Origin: Pedococcus bigeumensis
GTDB lineage: Bacteria; Actinomycetota; Actinomycetes; Actinomycetales; Dermatophilaceae
Reading direction: 5' to 3'
DNA length: 64,000 nucleotides
Assembly: GCF_006438965.1 (NCBI RefSeq)
Contig: NZ_RCZM01000002.1
Span: forward strand, 1-64,000
In this document: positions 16,711 to 25,085 of the stretch, piece by piece
How positions within the stretch are numbered: position 1 is the stretch's first letter
Layout of the letters: each line of letters begins with the position of its first letter
Notes under the pieces: model-generated
Seen by the model: the letters and a program-made list of their open reading frames with translations, nothing else
The model's database searches: none
Told to the model about the DNA's origin: nothing
Program-made: the position numbers and the translations under genes

Positions 16711-17754
16711 GTGAAGCTTTCGCTGGAAGGGTGCAGCCAGACGCCAATGAACGGTCGACTGGCCAACCTGGCCTTGTTGGTCGTGGTCCCGCTGGCGGCC
16801 GCGACCGGGTTCATGATGTTCGTGCTGGGCAGCGGACCGGTCTGGCCGGTCGCCATCCTCCACGGAGTCGTCGCCCTCCTCGTGGTTGTCCTCGTGCCGT
16901 GGAAGTCGCCGGTCGTACGCAGGGTGCTACGCCGGGCGGGGCGGCAACAGCGGCCTGGGCGGGTCACGTCCTTGGTGCTGGGCATCAGTGTGGTTCTGGC
17001 CCTGGTCACCGGCATCGTCCACGTCGTCGGTGTGTTGTTTGCCAGCTCGACTGTCACCACCCTGCAGCTGCACGTGGGTGTCGGCATCCTCGCCGTGGTC
17101 CTGACGGTTGCTCACGCGCTGCAGCGTCGCGTCCGCTCGCGCCGGACAGACCTGTCGCGTCGCTCGTTCGTCCGGCTAGGCGTGCTCACCGCCGTCGCCA
17201 TCATGCTCGAGGCAGGCGTCCAGGCGACCGGGGCGCTCACGGCTCGGCGCGGCATACGTCGGCCGACCGGGTCGTTCCAGCTCGCGTCGTCCTCGGTCAC
17301 GGCGATCCCTGCCACGTCGTGGCTGTTCGACCAGGTGCCCGAGCTCGACCTGACGTCTTGGCGGCTGGCCGTGACAGCGGGCGGCTCCTCGCGCGACTGG
17401 TCGTTGGCTGAGCTTGCCCGGTGGCAGGACCGGCAGGTGGCGGTCCTGGACTGCACGGGCGGGTGGTGGACCGAACAGGAGTGGTCAGGGGTGCGCTTGA
17501 GCAGGCTGCTGCCGCCGGGGGCCGGGGGAACGGTCGATGTGACCAGCGCGACGGGATACTCCCGACGACTGCCGCTGACCGACCAGCTGCTCCTGGCCAC
17601 AGCGATCGACGGCGTCAGTCTCTCCCCGGCGCACGGGGCGCCTGCCCGTCTGGTAGTCCCCGGTCGACGCGGGTACCACTGGGTCAAGTGGGTCGTTCGG
17701 ATCAGCCACGACGACCGCCCGTGGTGGGTCGAGCCGCCTCTACCTGTGCATTGA
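16711..17754 (+). CDS. Molybdopterin-dependent oxidoreductase fused to a membrane cytochrome-like domain
   Basis: A 347-residue protein. Residues ~1-170 hold four hydrophobic helices with histidines at positions suited to haem ligation (WPVAILHGVV, VTGIVHVVGV, LQLHVGVGIL, TVAHALQRR). Residues ~200-347 are a sulfite-oxidase-type molybdopterin domain with LDCTGGWWTEQEWSGVRL, where the Cys would coordinate molybdenum, and WVKWVVRISHDD near the end. This architecture suggests electrons pass between a periplasmic-side Mo site and membrane haem. The substrate is unknown. GTG 16711 is 6 nt after CAGGAT (16699-16704), a leaderless -10 box. It is divergent from the three-gene operon. Confidence 0.8.
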   Translation: MKLSLEGCSQTPMNGRLANLALLVVVPLAAATGFMMFVLGSGPVWPVAILHGVVALLVVVLVPWKSPVVRRVLRRAGRQQRPGRVTSLVLGISVVLALVTGIVHVVGVLFASSTVTTLQLHVGVGILAVVLTVAHALQRRVRSRRTDLSRRSFVRLGVLTAVAIMLEAGVQATGALTARRGIRRPTGSFQLASSSVTAIPATSWLFDQVPELDLTSWRLAVTAGGSSRDWSLAELARWQDRQVAVLDCTGGWWTEQEWSGVRLSRLLPPGAGGTVDVTSATGYSRRLPLTDQLLLATAIDGVSLSPAHGAPARLVVPGRRGYHWVKWVVRISHDDRPWWVEPPLPVH

Positions 17755-17958
17755 GACCGCGTCAGTCCCGGCAGTTCTCGGCTCGGACCGGAGGCACTTG
17801 AAAGGGGTCGCCCAGAGGGTCGCCGACCTAGCGAGGCTCGTCCAAGAGTGGCGCCCGCAATCAAGCCTGATGTTGTGTCCTGATGCCTGGAGGCCGCCAC
17901 CAATGTGCGGCTTTCCGCCGCGAGTTGGGTAGGGGGATGTCTCTGTCTGTAGGTCCGG

Positions 17959-18117
17959 TCAGGCGCGATAGTCCTCGAACTCCCAGTACCCAAGGCGTCC
18001 GAGTCGCTCGCCGATCCCGGACCAGGTTTCAGCCTCCACTTCCCGCACTCTTGCTGACAGCCAGGCCGGAGCGCTGTCGCTGCCAGCCTTGGCGAACCAT
18101 GCGCTTGAGTGTGTCAT
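17959..18117 (-). CDS. Possible 52-residue protein
   Basis: Between the oxidoreductase and the TetR gene, the minus strand from ATG 18117 to a TGA at 17961-17959 encodes a Trp-rich, charged peptide including AWLSARVREVEAETWSGIGE and RLGRLGYWEFEDYRA. The composition and G/C-ending codons look real, more so than surrounding frames. There is no clear ribosome site, and it may be the tail of a lost larger gene. No family is recognised. Confidence 0.35.
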   Translation of the reverse strand: MTHSSAWFAKAGSDSAPAWLSARVREVEAETWSGIGERLGRLGYWEFEDYRA

Positions 18118-18222
18118 CAAGCAGGCAGGGTCGGGTCATGCTGCGAGCCGGGCAGTCCCCACTTCCGGTGCTTTTGGGCACTCAGATTGGTGGGCTGTAG
18201 CGGGACGAGCGGTTGTGGGGTA

Positions 18223-18275
18223 TTGACATGTGATGAGCCGGGTGTCATTCTCCTAATCATGGTAGGTATACCTAC
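18223..18275 (+). promoter_or_regulatory. TetR gene promoter with 14-bp palindromic operator over the start codon
   Basis: A consensus -35 TTGACA (18223-18228) is followed after 17 bp by CATTCT (18246-18251), with the ATG 7 nt later at 18259, so the transcript should be leaderless. Directly after the ATG lies a perfect 14-bp palindrome, GTAGGTATACCTAC (18262-18275), inside codons 2-6. It is well placed to let the regulator block its own promoter. Confidence 0.75.
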
Positions 18276-18852
18276 GCGCGATAGGGTGGCCGAACGGCGT
18301 GAGGCCACACGAGCAGAGATCCTCAACGCAGCGTGGGCCGTGGCCCAGGAGAAGGGGATCGCGGCCCTGACTCTCAAGGACGTGGCCGACCGGGTGGGGA
18401 TGCGCCCACCTTCCCTCTACTCCCACTTCGCGTCCAAGAACGCCATCTACGACGCGATGTTCGGCCAGGCCTGGCAGGGCTGTCTCGACACCATGCGTGC
18501 GGCCCGGGACGCCGGACTCCCAGACGATCCGCGAGCAGCTATCACGGTCATGGCCCGCGCCTACGTCGACTACGCCGTTGCCGACCAGTCCCGCAACCAG
18601 TTGATGAACGCCCGCATCAGCGCGGACTTCCGACCCAGCCCTGCGGCATACCTGCCCTCGGTCGCGGTGTGGGAGCTCAGCAGGGACCATTTCGCCACGA
18701 TCGGGCTGACTGCGGAGGAAGACCTCGACCTCTTCTCCGCGGTCGTCGGCGGTCTCGTCGACGCCCAACTGGCCAACGACCCCGGAGGCGACCGCTACAC
18801 ACGGCAGCTCGACCGGGCTATCGGCATGCTCGCCGACCACTTCGGATTGTGA
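18259..18852 (+). CDS. TetR family transcriptional regulator
   Basis: A 197-residue repressor. The DNA-binding domain is residues ~10-60, with the HTH in LTLKDVADRVGMRPPSLYSH and the usual F-A-S-K-N tail. The C-terminal ligand domain is helical and resembles WHG-type TetR proteins. The downstream MDMPI-family gene begins 10 nt after its stop with its own strong ribosome site, so the two form an operon. The palindrome over its start suggests autorepression released by a small molecule, perhaps the enzyme's substrate. Confidence 0.85.
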   Translation: MVGIPTRDRVAERREATRAEILNAAWAVAQEKGIAALTLKDVADRVGMRPPSLYSHFASKNAIYDAMFGQAWQGCLDTMRAARDAGLPDDPRAAITVMARAYVDYAVADQSRNQLMNARISADFRPSPAAYLPSVAVWELSRDHFATIGLTAEEDLDLFSAVVGGLVDAQLANDPGGDRYTRQLDRAIGMLADHFGL

Positions 18853-18862
18853 GGAGACCGCT

Positions 18863-19633
18863 ATGCCCACGCAGACCACCGGCCAGGGAACGATCCACGA
18901 CAGTCGGCTCGACCGCGAGGCCGCCATGAAGCTCGCGGCCGAGGAGTACTCCCGCTTCGCGCACGTCCTCGGCGGTCTTGCCGAGGAAGAGTGGCGGGCG
19001 CCCACCAGCTGTCCCGGCTGGACGGTCCGCGACATGGCCGGACACACGCTCGGCATGGCCGAGCTCGCCTCGTCGCTTCCCGAGATGGCGCGCCAGCAGA
19101 TCCGCGCGAGCCGCGCGGCGAAGCGGTCGGGGCGCCCCCAGATCGATGAGCTCACCGACCTGCAAGTCCGCAAGCACCAGCACCTGAGCGTCCCCGAGCT
19201 GGTTGCCGCGGTCGATCGCATCGGGCCAAAGGCAGCCGCCGGGCGCCGGCGCCGACCCGCGCTGATGCGGGCGAGGACCATCGTCGACCGAGGCCCGGAC
19301 GGCGCCACCCCTGAACGCTGGACGGTCGGTTTCCTGGTCGACACGATCCTGACCCGCGACCCCTGGATGCACCGCAGTGACATCGCCCAGGCGCTTGGGC
19401 GCCCGATGGAGCTGACCCGCGGCCACGACGGCGTCCTCGTCACCGACGTCGTTGCCGAATGGGGCATGCGCCATGGGCGGCCCTACAGCCTCACCCTGAC
19501 GGGTCCTGCGGGAGGCCACTGGTCGTCCGGCACGAACGGGGAGGCGATCAGTCTGGACGCCGAGGAGTTTTGCAGGATCCTGTCCGGACGCGCTCATGGC
19601 ACGGGGCTGATGGCGACGTTCGTGCCGTTCTGA
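18863..19633 (+). CDS. Maleylpyruvate isomerase-family (MDMPI/DinB-like) protein
   Basis: A 256-residue protein of the mycothiol-dependent maleylpyruvate isomerase/DinB fold. The N-terminal domain has EEEWRAPTSCPGWTVRDMAG then HTLGMAELA, where the His is one of the expected metal ligands; the C-terminal part ends in a beta-sheet region (PYSLTLTGPAGGHWSSGTNG). Members use mycothiol or bind metal to modify thiols or small electrophiles; the substrate is unknown. GAGGAG lies 6 nt before the ATG. Co-transcription with the TetR gene suggests substrate-induced detoxification. Confidence 0.75.
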   Translation: MPTQTTGQGTIHDSRLDREAAMKLAAEEYSRFAHVLGGLAEEEWRAPTSCPGWTVRDMAGHTLGMAELASSLPEMARQQIRASRAAKRSGRPQIDELTDLQVRKHQHLSVPELVAAVDRIGPKAAAGRRRRPALMRARTIVDRGPDGATPERWTVGFLVDTILTRDPWMHRSDIAQALGRPMELTRGHDGVLVTDVVAEWGMRHGRPYSLTLTGPAGGHWSSGTNGEAISLDAEEFCRILSGRAHGTGLMATFVPF

Positions 19634-20018
19634 GGCGCAGCTCCTTCACCGGCCTCCTTGCCGCCCTGCTGCCACTGCTTTGCTGGGACGTCTGGGTCGC
19701 ATCAGTCACGACCAACGGCACCGTTCAAGTTGTTCGCCGTCCGTTCTCTCGTTGGTGCTCAGCCAGGTGCTCGGGCACTCGTGCTCTCGCCAGTGTGTTG
19801 GCTGCTCGTGGGAACCGAGAGGGAGGCGTTGGCCCTGACGGCGGACAATTCCTCCACCAGGATCGCCGCCATAGCGTCGACGAGCAGCTGCCACGACCAC
19901 ATCAGAACCGCTTTGAGCGCACCCGCTTGGGTGGAAGCGCGGCACTGGGTCGCGGACTCCGGCGGCCCATAGTCAAGTGCGTCATTCCGCCGCGAGGCAG
20001 ATCGATGTGCGGACGTCG
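19634..20018. other. No confident gene between convergent genes
   Basis: Open frames exist on the plus strand (for example to a TAG near 19972) but are Arg/Ser/His-rich and lack ribosome sites. A copy of the degenerate 16-mer GCGTCATTCCGCCGCG lies at 19979-19994, just beyond the 3' end of the minus-strand gene. Confidence 0.35.
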
Positions 20019-20714
20019 TCAGGCGTGCGCGATCGCGTGAAGGTCACGCATCGCGAATCGCAGATGTTCCCAACTCTCTTCAAGGATCACGTGCAGGCAT
20101 TGGCGAACGCTCTCGGCCTCGGCCGGGTTGTGCGGGTTGCGGTGTTCCTGGTCGAGCACCTCGTTGGTGATCGTGGCCAGGAAGTCGCGCACCATCGCGG
20201 CCCGGTCCGCGCGTGCGGCCAGGACGTCCTCAAAGGGCCGCGCCTCGAAGCCACTGCTGCCGTGCCCGAGACCCAGGGGGTGGAAGTTGGCCTCCTCGAG
20301 TCCCAGCACGCCTTTGCCCAGCCAGATGTCGGTGGCGTACACCAGGTGACGCAGTGTCTCTGCGAAAGACCACTCATCATCGACCCTGACGTCGACGGAC
20401 CCCGGGGGTAGCGCCGCTGCTCGCTCGATCGCCGAGTCCCACGCCTTGTCCACGGTGTTCCATGCCTCTTGCAGACCCGCCGGGCTCTCCGCCCGTCGCT
20501 CGCTGCGTCCAGGGAAGCGGCGATCCAGCTCCTGCTCGACGAACGGGGTCACGTCAACGCCATTTACCAGTAACCCGGGCCCGTTACTGAGCCAAGGGGC
20601 ATCGATATCCATTCCAGCGATCTCGACGCCGCGCATCACCACATCCGACAAGTCGCACTCGACGAACCGCGCGCCGCGCAGGTCCTGCTCCACCAACTGC
20701 TTGCCCTCAGCCAT
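20019..20714 (-). CDS. DinB-fold protein with N-terminal pentapeptide-like segment
   Basis: A 231-residue protein. Residues ~8-30 (QLVEQDLRGARFVECDLSDV) have the A(D/N)LxG spacing of about two pentapeptide turns. Residues ~75-231 are a DinB four-helix bundle with DDEWSFAETLRHLVYATDIW, where the His is a typical metal ligand, and HVILEESWEHLRFAMRDL. It may act in thiol or metal chemistry; the substrate is unknown. ATG 20714 is chosen because TATGCT (minus strand, 20726-20721) ends exactly 6 nt upstream. The longer upstream frame (to 20786) is less protein-like. Confidence 0.75.
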   Translation of the reverse strand: MAEGKQLVEQDLRGARFVECDLSDVVMRGVEIAGMDIDAPWLSNGPGLLVNGVDVTPFVEQELDRRFPGRSERRAESPAGLQEAWNTVDKAWDSAIERAAALPPGSVDVRVDDEWSFAETLRHLVYATDIWLGKGVLGLEEANFHPLGLGHGSSGFEARPFEDVLAARADRAAMVRDFLATITNEVLDQEHRNPHNPAEAESVRQCLHVILEESWEHLRFAMRDLHAIAHA

Positions 20715-20839
20715 GTGGTCAGCATAAGGAGCATCACCGACGTTCTTACGGCGAAGGCGCTCCGACAGCCAGGTGCAGAAACGCACTCACATGCCGCGCT
20801 CCGAGCGGTGCGTCCTACCACCGCGAAGCGGACTGCGGC

Positions 20840-21268
20840 TCAGAGCGTTCCGTAAGCTCGCGCACGCTCCACGACGGCATCCAAGTCAAGGCCGTAGGCC
20901 CAGCGTCTGGTCGCGGCAAATGCTGTCAACCGCCCCGCGGCACGTTCGAAGAGTCGATCGGCTCCAACCCGATTTCCGCGAGCCGCATGCGTCAAGGCAA
21001 CACAGACCTGCGCCAGCCCCTGCCACAGGTCACGTTCCTCGACCGGTCCCGCCTTCCACCGGGCCTCCAGCACCTCGTGGGCTGAGAACGGGCGGCCTGC
21101 TCTCACGAGTTCTCGAGCTGCCGCAAGTGTCTCTTGGGGAGGCAAAGGTTCCTCCGACACAGGCTCGACCCCCTTGGCCCCATAGGGCAGCGGTCGGCCC
21201 AGAGCGTCGCGAGGCCTCGCCTGGCGTGCGCGGCCATCGGTGTCCCGGTCACGATCAGGTCCCGTCAT
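20840..21268 (-). CDS. DUF309 family protein
   Basis: A 142-residue protein. The first ~45 residues are charged and probably disordered; the rest is an all-helical DUF309 domain with RAGRPFSAHEVLEARWKAGP and ERDLWQGLAQVCVALTHAAR GN as its conserved segments (His-Glu-x2-Glu and Gln-Gly). Members are common in actinobacteria and have no established reaction. ATG 21268 has GAGACT 6 nt upstream on the minus strand, a possible leaderless -10 box; an upstream GTG at 21304 is less likely. Confidence 0.75.
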   Translation of the reverse strand: MTGPDRDRDTDGRARQARPRDALGRPLPYGAKGVEPVSEEPLPPQETLAAARELVRAGRPFSAHEVLEARWKAGPVEERDLWQGLAQVCVALTHAARGNRVGADRLFERAAGRLTAFAATRRWAYGLDLDAVVERARAYGTL

Positions 21269-21558
21269 GCGACCAGTCTCCCAAGAGACGGCACGAGACG
21301 GCACGAGGAGGCGCGTTAGCCGGGCGTCTAACCGCGGTCGCCGGCCGACGTGGTTGTGAGGGGAGTATGCGCGCGATCCGCCAGGTTTGTCGGGCGGTAG
21401 GTAAGGGTACGAGCCATTTGCTGCGGCCCTGGGGGCCTCGAGCTGAGACGCTCAACAAGGACGCAGCACCAATTCTTGGATTCCCCGCACCGGGACGTCC
21501 GCGGCGTTCCTGGTGATGCCGAAACCCTTCGGGGAACATCGAAAGGTCAGACAGCACA

Positions 21559-21720
21559 GTGACATGCCCGAATTGCGAAAACGTGAAGGTGACGGCCATT
21601 CGTCTGCCCAAGCCCACGAACCACGGCGACCCACCCACGACTCAGCCCGGCTGGCGATGCCTGGAGTGCGACGCTCAATGGAGCGATCCTGAAGAGCGGA
21701 AGCGGACGCACTCCGGCTGA
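21559..21720 (+). CDS. 53-residue zinc-ribbon protein
   Basis: From GTG 21559 to TGA 21720 the plus strand encodes TCPNCENVKVTAIRLPKPTN and, further on, PGWRCLECDAQWSDPEERKR. The two CxxC knuckles 28-30 residues apart with aromatic and basic flanks form a typical zinc ribbon, able to bind nucleic acid or a protein partner. An AAAGG lies about 11 nt upstream, a bit far. The gene is short enough to be missed by automatic calling. It is followed within 170 nt by the phospholipase-D gene; no functional link is evident. Confidence 0.65.
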   Translation: MTCPNCENVKVTAIRLPKPTNHGDPPTTQPGWRCLECDAQWSDPEERKRTHSG

Positions 21721-21889
21721 CGCCCGTCGGGACAGCCGCCGCCCTGCCGACGTCCAGCAGTTCAGCACCCCGCCGTAAAGGTCGGAGCCGGGATGCCCGG
21801 CAGGTCTGGCGGCCGGCATCTGCAGCACCAACCACCCCAGCAATGCACAGGAAGTCCGCGCCGGATCGTCGATGCGGCATGCTCAGGGC

Positions 21890-23470
21890 ATGGCGGACCC
21901 AGCCGAGTGGTTGCTGACCCAGATGGAGCGGGCGAATCCGCGGACCCGGCTCGATGACCTGCACGATGGCGACGGGGCGTGGTCCCAGGGCAACCATGTC
22001 CAGCCGCTCATCCATGGAGCGACCTACTTCCAAGCCCTGCACGACGCGCTCGAGGCGACACGACCTGGCGACGTGGTGTTCTTCACCGACTGGCAGGGCG
22101 ATGCGGACGAGCAACTCACTGGGATGCCCGGTAGCGAGGTGGTGGAGGTGCTGTCCCGCGCGGACCAGCGAGGTGTCATCGTCCGCGGCCTGGTGTGGCG
22201 CTCCCACCTGGACAAGACCGGGTTCTTCGCGACCGAGAACCGTCACCTCGGCGAGCAGCTGCAAAGGCGGGGCGCGGTGGTGCTCCTCGACATGCGTGTG
22301 CGCGTGGGAGGCTCCCACCACCAGAAGTTCGTCGTGATCCGTCACCGTGACGACTCCGGTTCCGACGTGGCGTTCGTTGGCGGTATCGACCTGGCCCACA
22401 ACCGGCGAGACGACGCCGCGCACCACGGCGATACGCAGTCGCAGCCGCTGACCAAGGAGTACGGCGCACACCCGCCCTGGCATGACGTACAGGTCGCGAT
22501 CCACGGGCCCGCCGTCCACGACGTCGAGACCGTCTTCAGGGAGCGTTGGAATGATCCCGCGCCGCTGTCACGTTCCCCGTGGCGGCGAGTGGCCGACAGG
22601 CTCCGTGGCCTGGACAGCGCGCCCGACCATCTCCCCGCCCAGTGGCCGCCTCCGGAACCTGCCGGCTCCCATACCGTGCAGCTCCTGAGGACCTATCCCC
22701 ACCTGTCCTTGGGCCGCGACTACCCCTTTGCCAAGGGCGGCGAGCGCAGCGTCGCCCGTGGCTACCGCAAGGCCGTGGGGCAGGCGCAGGACATCATCTA
22801 CGTCGAGGACCAGTACTTCTGGGGCCATGACGTCGCGCGAGTCTTCGAGGGACAGCTGCGGGCGCGGCCGGAGCTGCGCCTGATCGTCGTCATCCCGCTC
22901 GTGCCGGATCTCGACGGAATCAACCGTGTGCCACAGCTTCTCGGTCGTCACCGTGCGATCGGACGGCTGATGCAAGCCGCTCCCGGACGCGTCGCGGCAT
23001 ACGGCTTGGAAAACCACGCCGGGGTCCCCGTCTACGTGCACGCCAAGGTCTGCATCATCGATGACACCTGGGCCAGCACCGGCTCGGACAACTTGAGTCG
23101 CCGCTCGTGGACGCACGATTCAGAACTCACTGCCGTCGTCCTGGATGAGGACTACGCCCGGGACCTGCGGCTCACCCTCGGCGCGGAGCATCTTGACAGG
23201 CTCGAACAGGTGGCCAGTCGTGGACTTGAGGCGACCATGAGTGACTGCGTCGATCCTGCCGGGATGTTCGGGGCGTACGCCGCCCACGCCGCTGGGCTCG
23301 ACGACTGGCATGCAGGTGGGAGGCAAGGAACGCGACCCCCCGGGCGACTCCGCCGGCTGCCACTGCCTCAGCTCACCGCGCGTGAGCGTAACTGGGCAGC
23401 GTTGCCACTGGACGTGGTCCAGGACCCTGACGGCAGACCACCGGCACTGCGAAGGACTGACCGCTACTGA
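21890..23470 (+). CDS. Phospholipase D-like (cardiolipin-synthase-type) phosphodiesterase
   Basis: A 526-residue protein with two PLD catalytic motifs. The second is canonical, HAKVCIIDDTWASTGSDNL (HxKxxxxD). The first, GSHHQKFVVIRHRDDSGSDV, keeps H-x-K but has its Asp shifted and is followed by AFVGGIDLAHNRR, as in actinobacterial PLD proteins. It should transfer or hydrolyse phosphodiesters, perhaps of phospholipids; no signal peptide or membrane helix is seen. I chose ATG 21890 because CATGCT (21878-21883) ends 6 nt upstream. An in-frame ATG at 21872 would add six residues. Confidence 0.8.
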   Translation: MADPAEWLLTQMERANPRTRLDDLHDGDGAWSQGNHVQPLIHGATYFQALHDALEATRPGDVVFFTDWQGDADEQLTGMPGSEVVEVLSRADQRGVIVRGLVWRSHLDKTGFFATENRHLGEQLQRRGAVVLLDMRVRVGGSHHQKFVVIRHRDDSGSDVAFVGGIDLAHNRRDDAAHHGDTQSQPLTKEYGAHPPWHDVQVAIHGPAVHDVETVFRERWNDPAPLSRSPWRRVADRLRGLDSAPDHLPAQWPPPEPAGSHTVQLLRTYPHLSLGRDYPFAKGGERSVARGYRKAVGQAQDIIYVEDQYFWGHDVARVFEGQLRARPELRLIVVIPLVPDLDGINRVPQLLGRHRAIGRLMQAAPGRVAAYGLENHAGVPVYVHAKVCIIDDTWASTGSDNLSRRSWTHDSELTAVVLDEDYARDLRLTLGAEHLDRLEQVASRGLEATMSDCVDPAGMFGAYAAHAAGLDDWHAGGRQGTRPPGRLRRLPLPQLTARERNWAALPLDVVQDPDGRPPALRRTDRY

Positions 23471-23517
23471 GGACAAAGCAACGAATTCAACCGCGTCATA
23501 TCGGCTCCCTTCTGTTG

Positions 23518-24714
23518 TCAACTGATCGGGTCGAGCTGTCTCTTCCGCGCCGTGAGCGGGCGGCGTAGCGTCGTGGGTGCGGGTCCGGGATGTGGCTGAT
23601 CCGAAGTGTCGGTGTGCGGGTGAGAACCGGCCGCGCTGGATTCTTGAGTCGCCCCGCGGTGCCCTCCCGGGCCCGCCTCCACATGTTCTTGTGGGGCCGC
23701 GGCGTCGGCGAGCAGCTGTCGGAAGATGGCGTCGGAGATGCGCCGTTTGAGACACCGCAACGCCTCCAGGGGTCTCTTGCCATCGGCTCGCTTGCGCCGG
23801 TAGTAGGTCCGCCCATCGGTGTCGAGGCGGATCTGGCTGATCGCGGCGATGTGGATCATGTGGTTGACCCGTCGGTCCCCGGCCCGGGAGAGCCGGTGCC
23901 TGGTCTGCTCACCGGATGAGGCGTCCAGGGGTGCGGTGCCGGTCCAGGACGCGAACCGGTTGCGGTCGGCGAACCGGGCGACGTCGCCGACGTCGGCCAG
24001 GACACGCGCTGCGACGACGGGTCCGACGCCGTGCAGGTCCATCAGGTGCGAGCCGCGGGCGAGCACGATCGCCTTGAGCTCGGCGGTGGCCTTCTTCATC
24101 TTCGCCTCGACCGCGACCAGTTCCGCCAGCTCCTCGACCGCGATCCGTCGGCGGGTCTTCCCGGCGATGTCACGCGGGCGCACGGTAGCCAGCATGGTCT
24201 TGGCCTGACCGGTGGTCAGGTCGCGTTTGGCTTGTCCTGGAAGGAGTTCCGCCAGCAGGGCTTGCAGCCGGTCGACCGTTTGGACGCGTCGCCGGGTCAA
24301 GGCCTCGCGGCGCTCGACCAGCATCCGCAGCGCCTCGAGCTCGCCGTCGACCTGCAATACCCGAAGGCCCTTGGTGCGCACCGCGACCATCGCGATCGAG
24401 TGCGCATCGTGGGCGTCGGTCTTGCGGTTGTGACCGGAGTCGAACAGACGGACCCGGGCGGCGAGCTTGGCCGGGACATCGACCACCTGCTCCCCGGACT
24501 CGAGCAGTCGCTGTGCCAGCGGTCGTCCGACACCGTTCGCGCCCTCGACCGCCCAGGTCCGATCCGGCCATGCCTTGGCGTACGCGCGCATCGCCGTGAA
24601 GCCAGCCCGGTCGGTCGTGAACCGTCCCGAGCCGAGCAGTTGTTCGCGTTGGTCGACGACCTCGATCGTCGCCGACAGCTTGTGGGGATCCACCCCGATG
24701 ACCACGTGCTCCAT
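23518..24714 (-). mobile_element. IS110 family transposase (DEDD recombinase), apparently intact
   Basis: A 398-residue IS110-type recombinase. The N-terminal RuvC-like domain has HVVIGVDPHKLSATIEVVDQ (first Asp), WAVEGANGVGRPLAQ (Glu) and NRKTDAHDAHSIAMVA (Asp pair). The C-terminal Transposase_20 domain has MDLHGVGPVVAARVLADVGD and the segment FASWTGTAPLDASSGEQ with the conserved serine region. The ATG has GGGAG about 6 nt upstream. There is no frameshift, so the element may be active. It lies 48 nt beyond the stop of the phospholipase-D gene on the opposite strand. IS110 elements lack obvious terminal inverted repeats, so I cannot fix the ends. Confidence 0.9.
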
Positions 24715-24960
24715 GTGCTGCTCCCGCCTGTACTCGTTCCGTGGTGGACGGCGAGGTGGGCAGTGCTACTACGAGCAGGGCAGTCCCTTCTTGAGCCACG
24801 CCTCGTCACGGCGACCGGCGGGCCGCAAACCGATAGTGAGCCACACCGACGAACCTGGTGGGCAGCCGCATGGAGAGCTGTCCGCCGATCACCTAGACCG
24901 AGTCTGGCCAGACACCGGCCCTACGTGAATCGTCTAGTAGCCGCAATGGAGTCAGGGTGG
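24715..24960 (-). ncRNA. Candidate bridge-RNA region upstream of the IS110 recombinase
   Basis: About 250 nt upstream of the recombinase start hold no gene. IS110-family elements are known to encode a structured bridge RNA in the non-coding end next to the recombinase gene, which guides donor and target pairing. By position this stretch is where such an RNA would be. I have not been able to fold it or mark its loops; the limits given are nominal. Confidence 0.35.
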
Positions 24961-25085
24961 CCGAATGCCGGCCACAGTCCGACCGGTGAGTTCGCCATGT
25001 TGAGCGGCTAGGAGGGGAGGCTCACATGGGCTCGGATGTCCGTCGCCAGACGTTCATTGGCGTGTGGAACACCCCCATTTCGGGT

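Noticed and set aside
18117-18377. 86-codon minus-strand frame opposite the TetR start
   Set aside because: Antisense to the promoter and first codons of a clear TetR gene; composition not protein-like.
24031-25011. 326-codon plus-strand frame opposite the IS110 recombinase
   Set aside because: Antisense to a complete, motif-bearing recombinase; its translation has no recognisable features.
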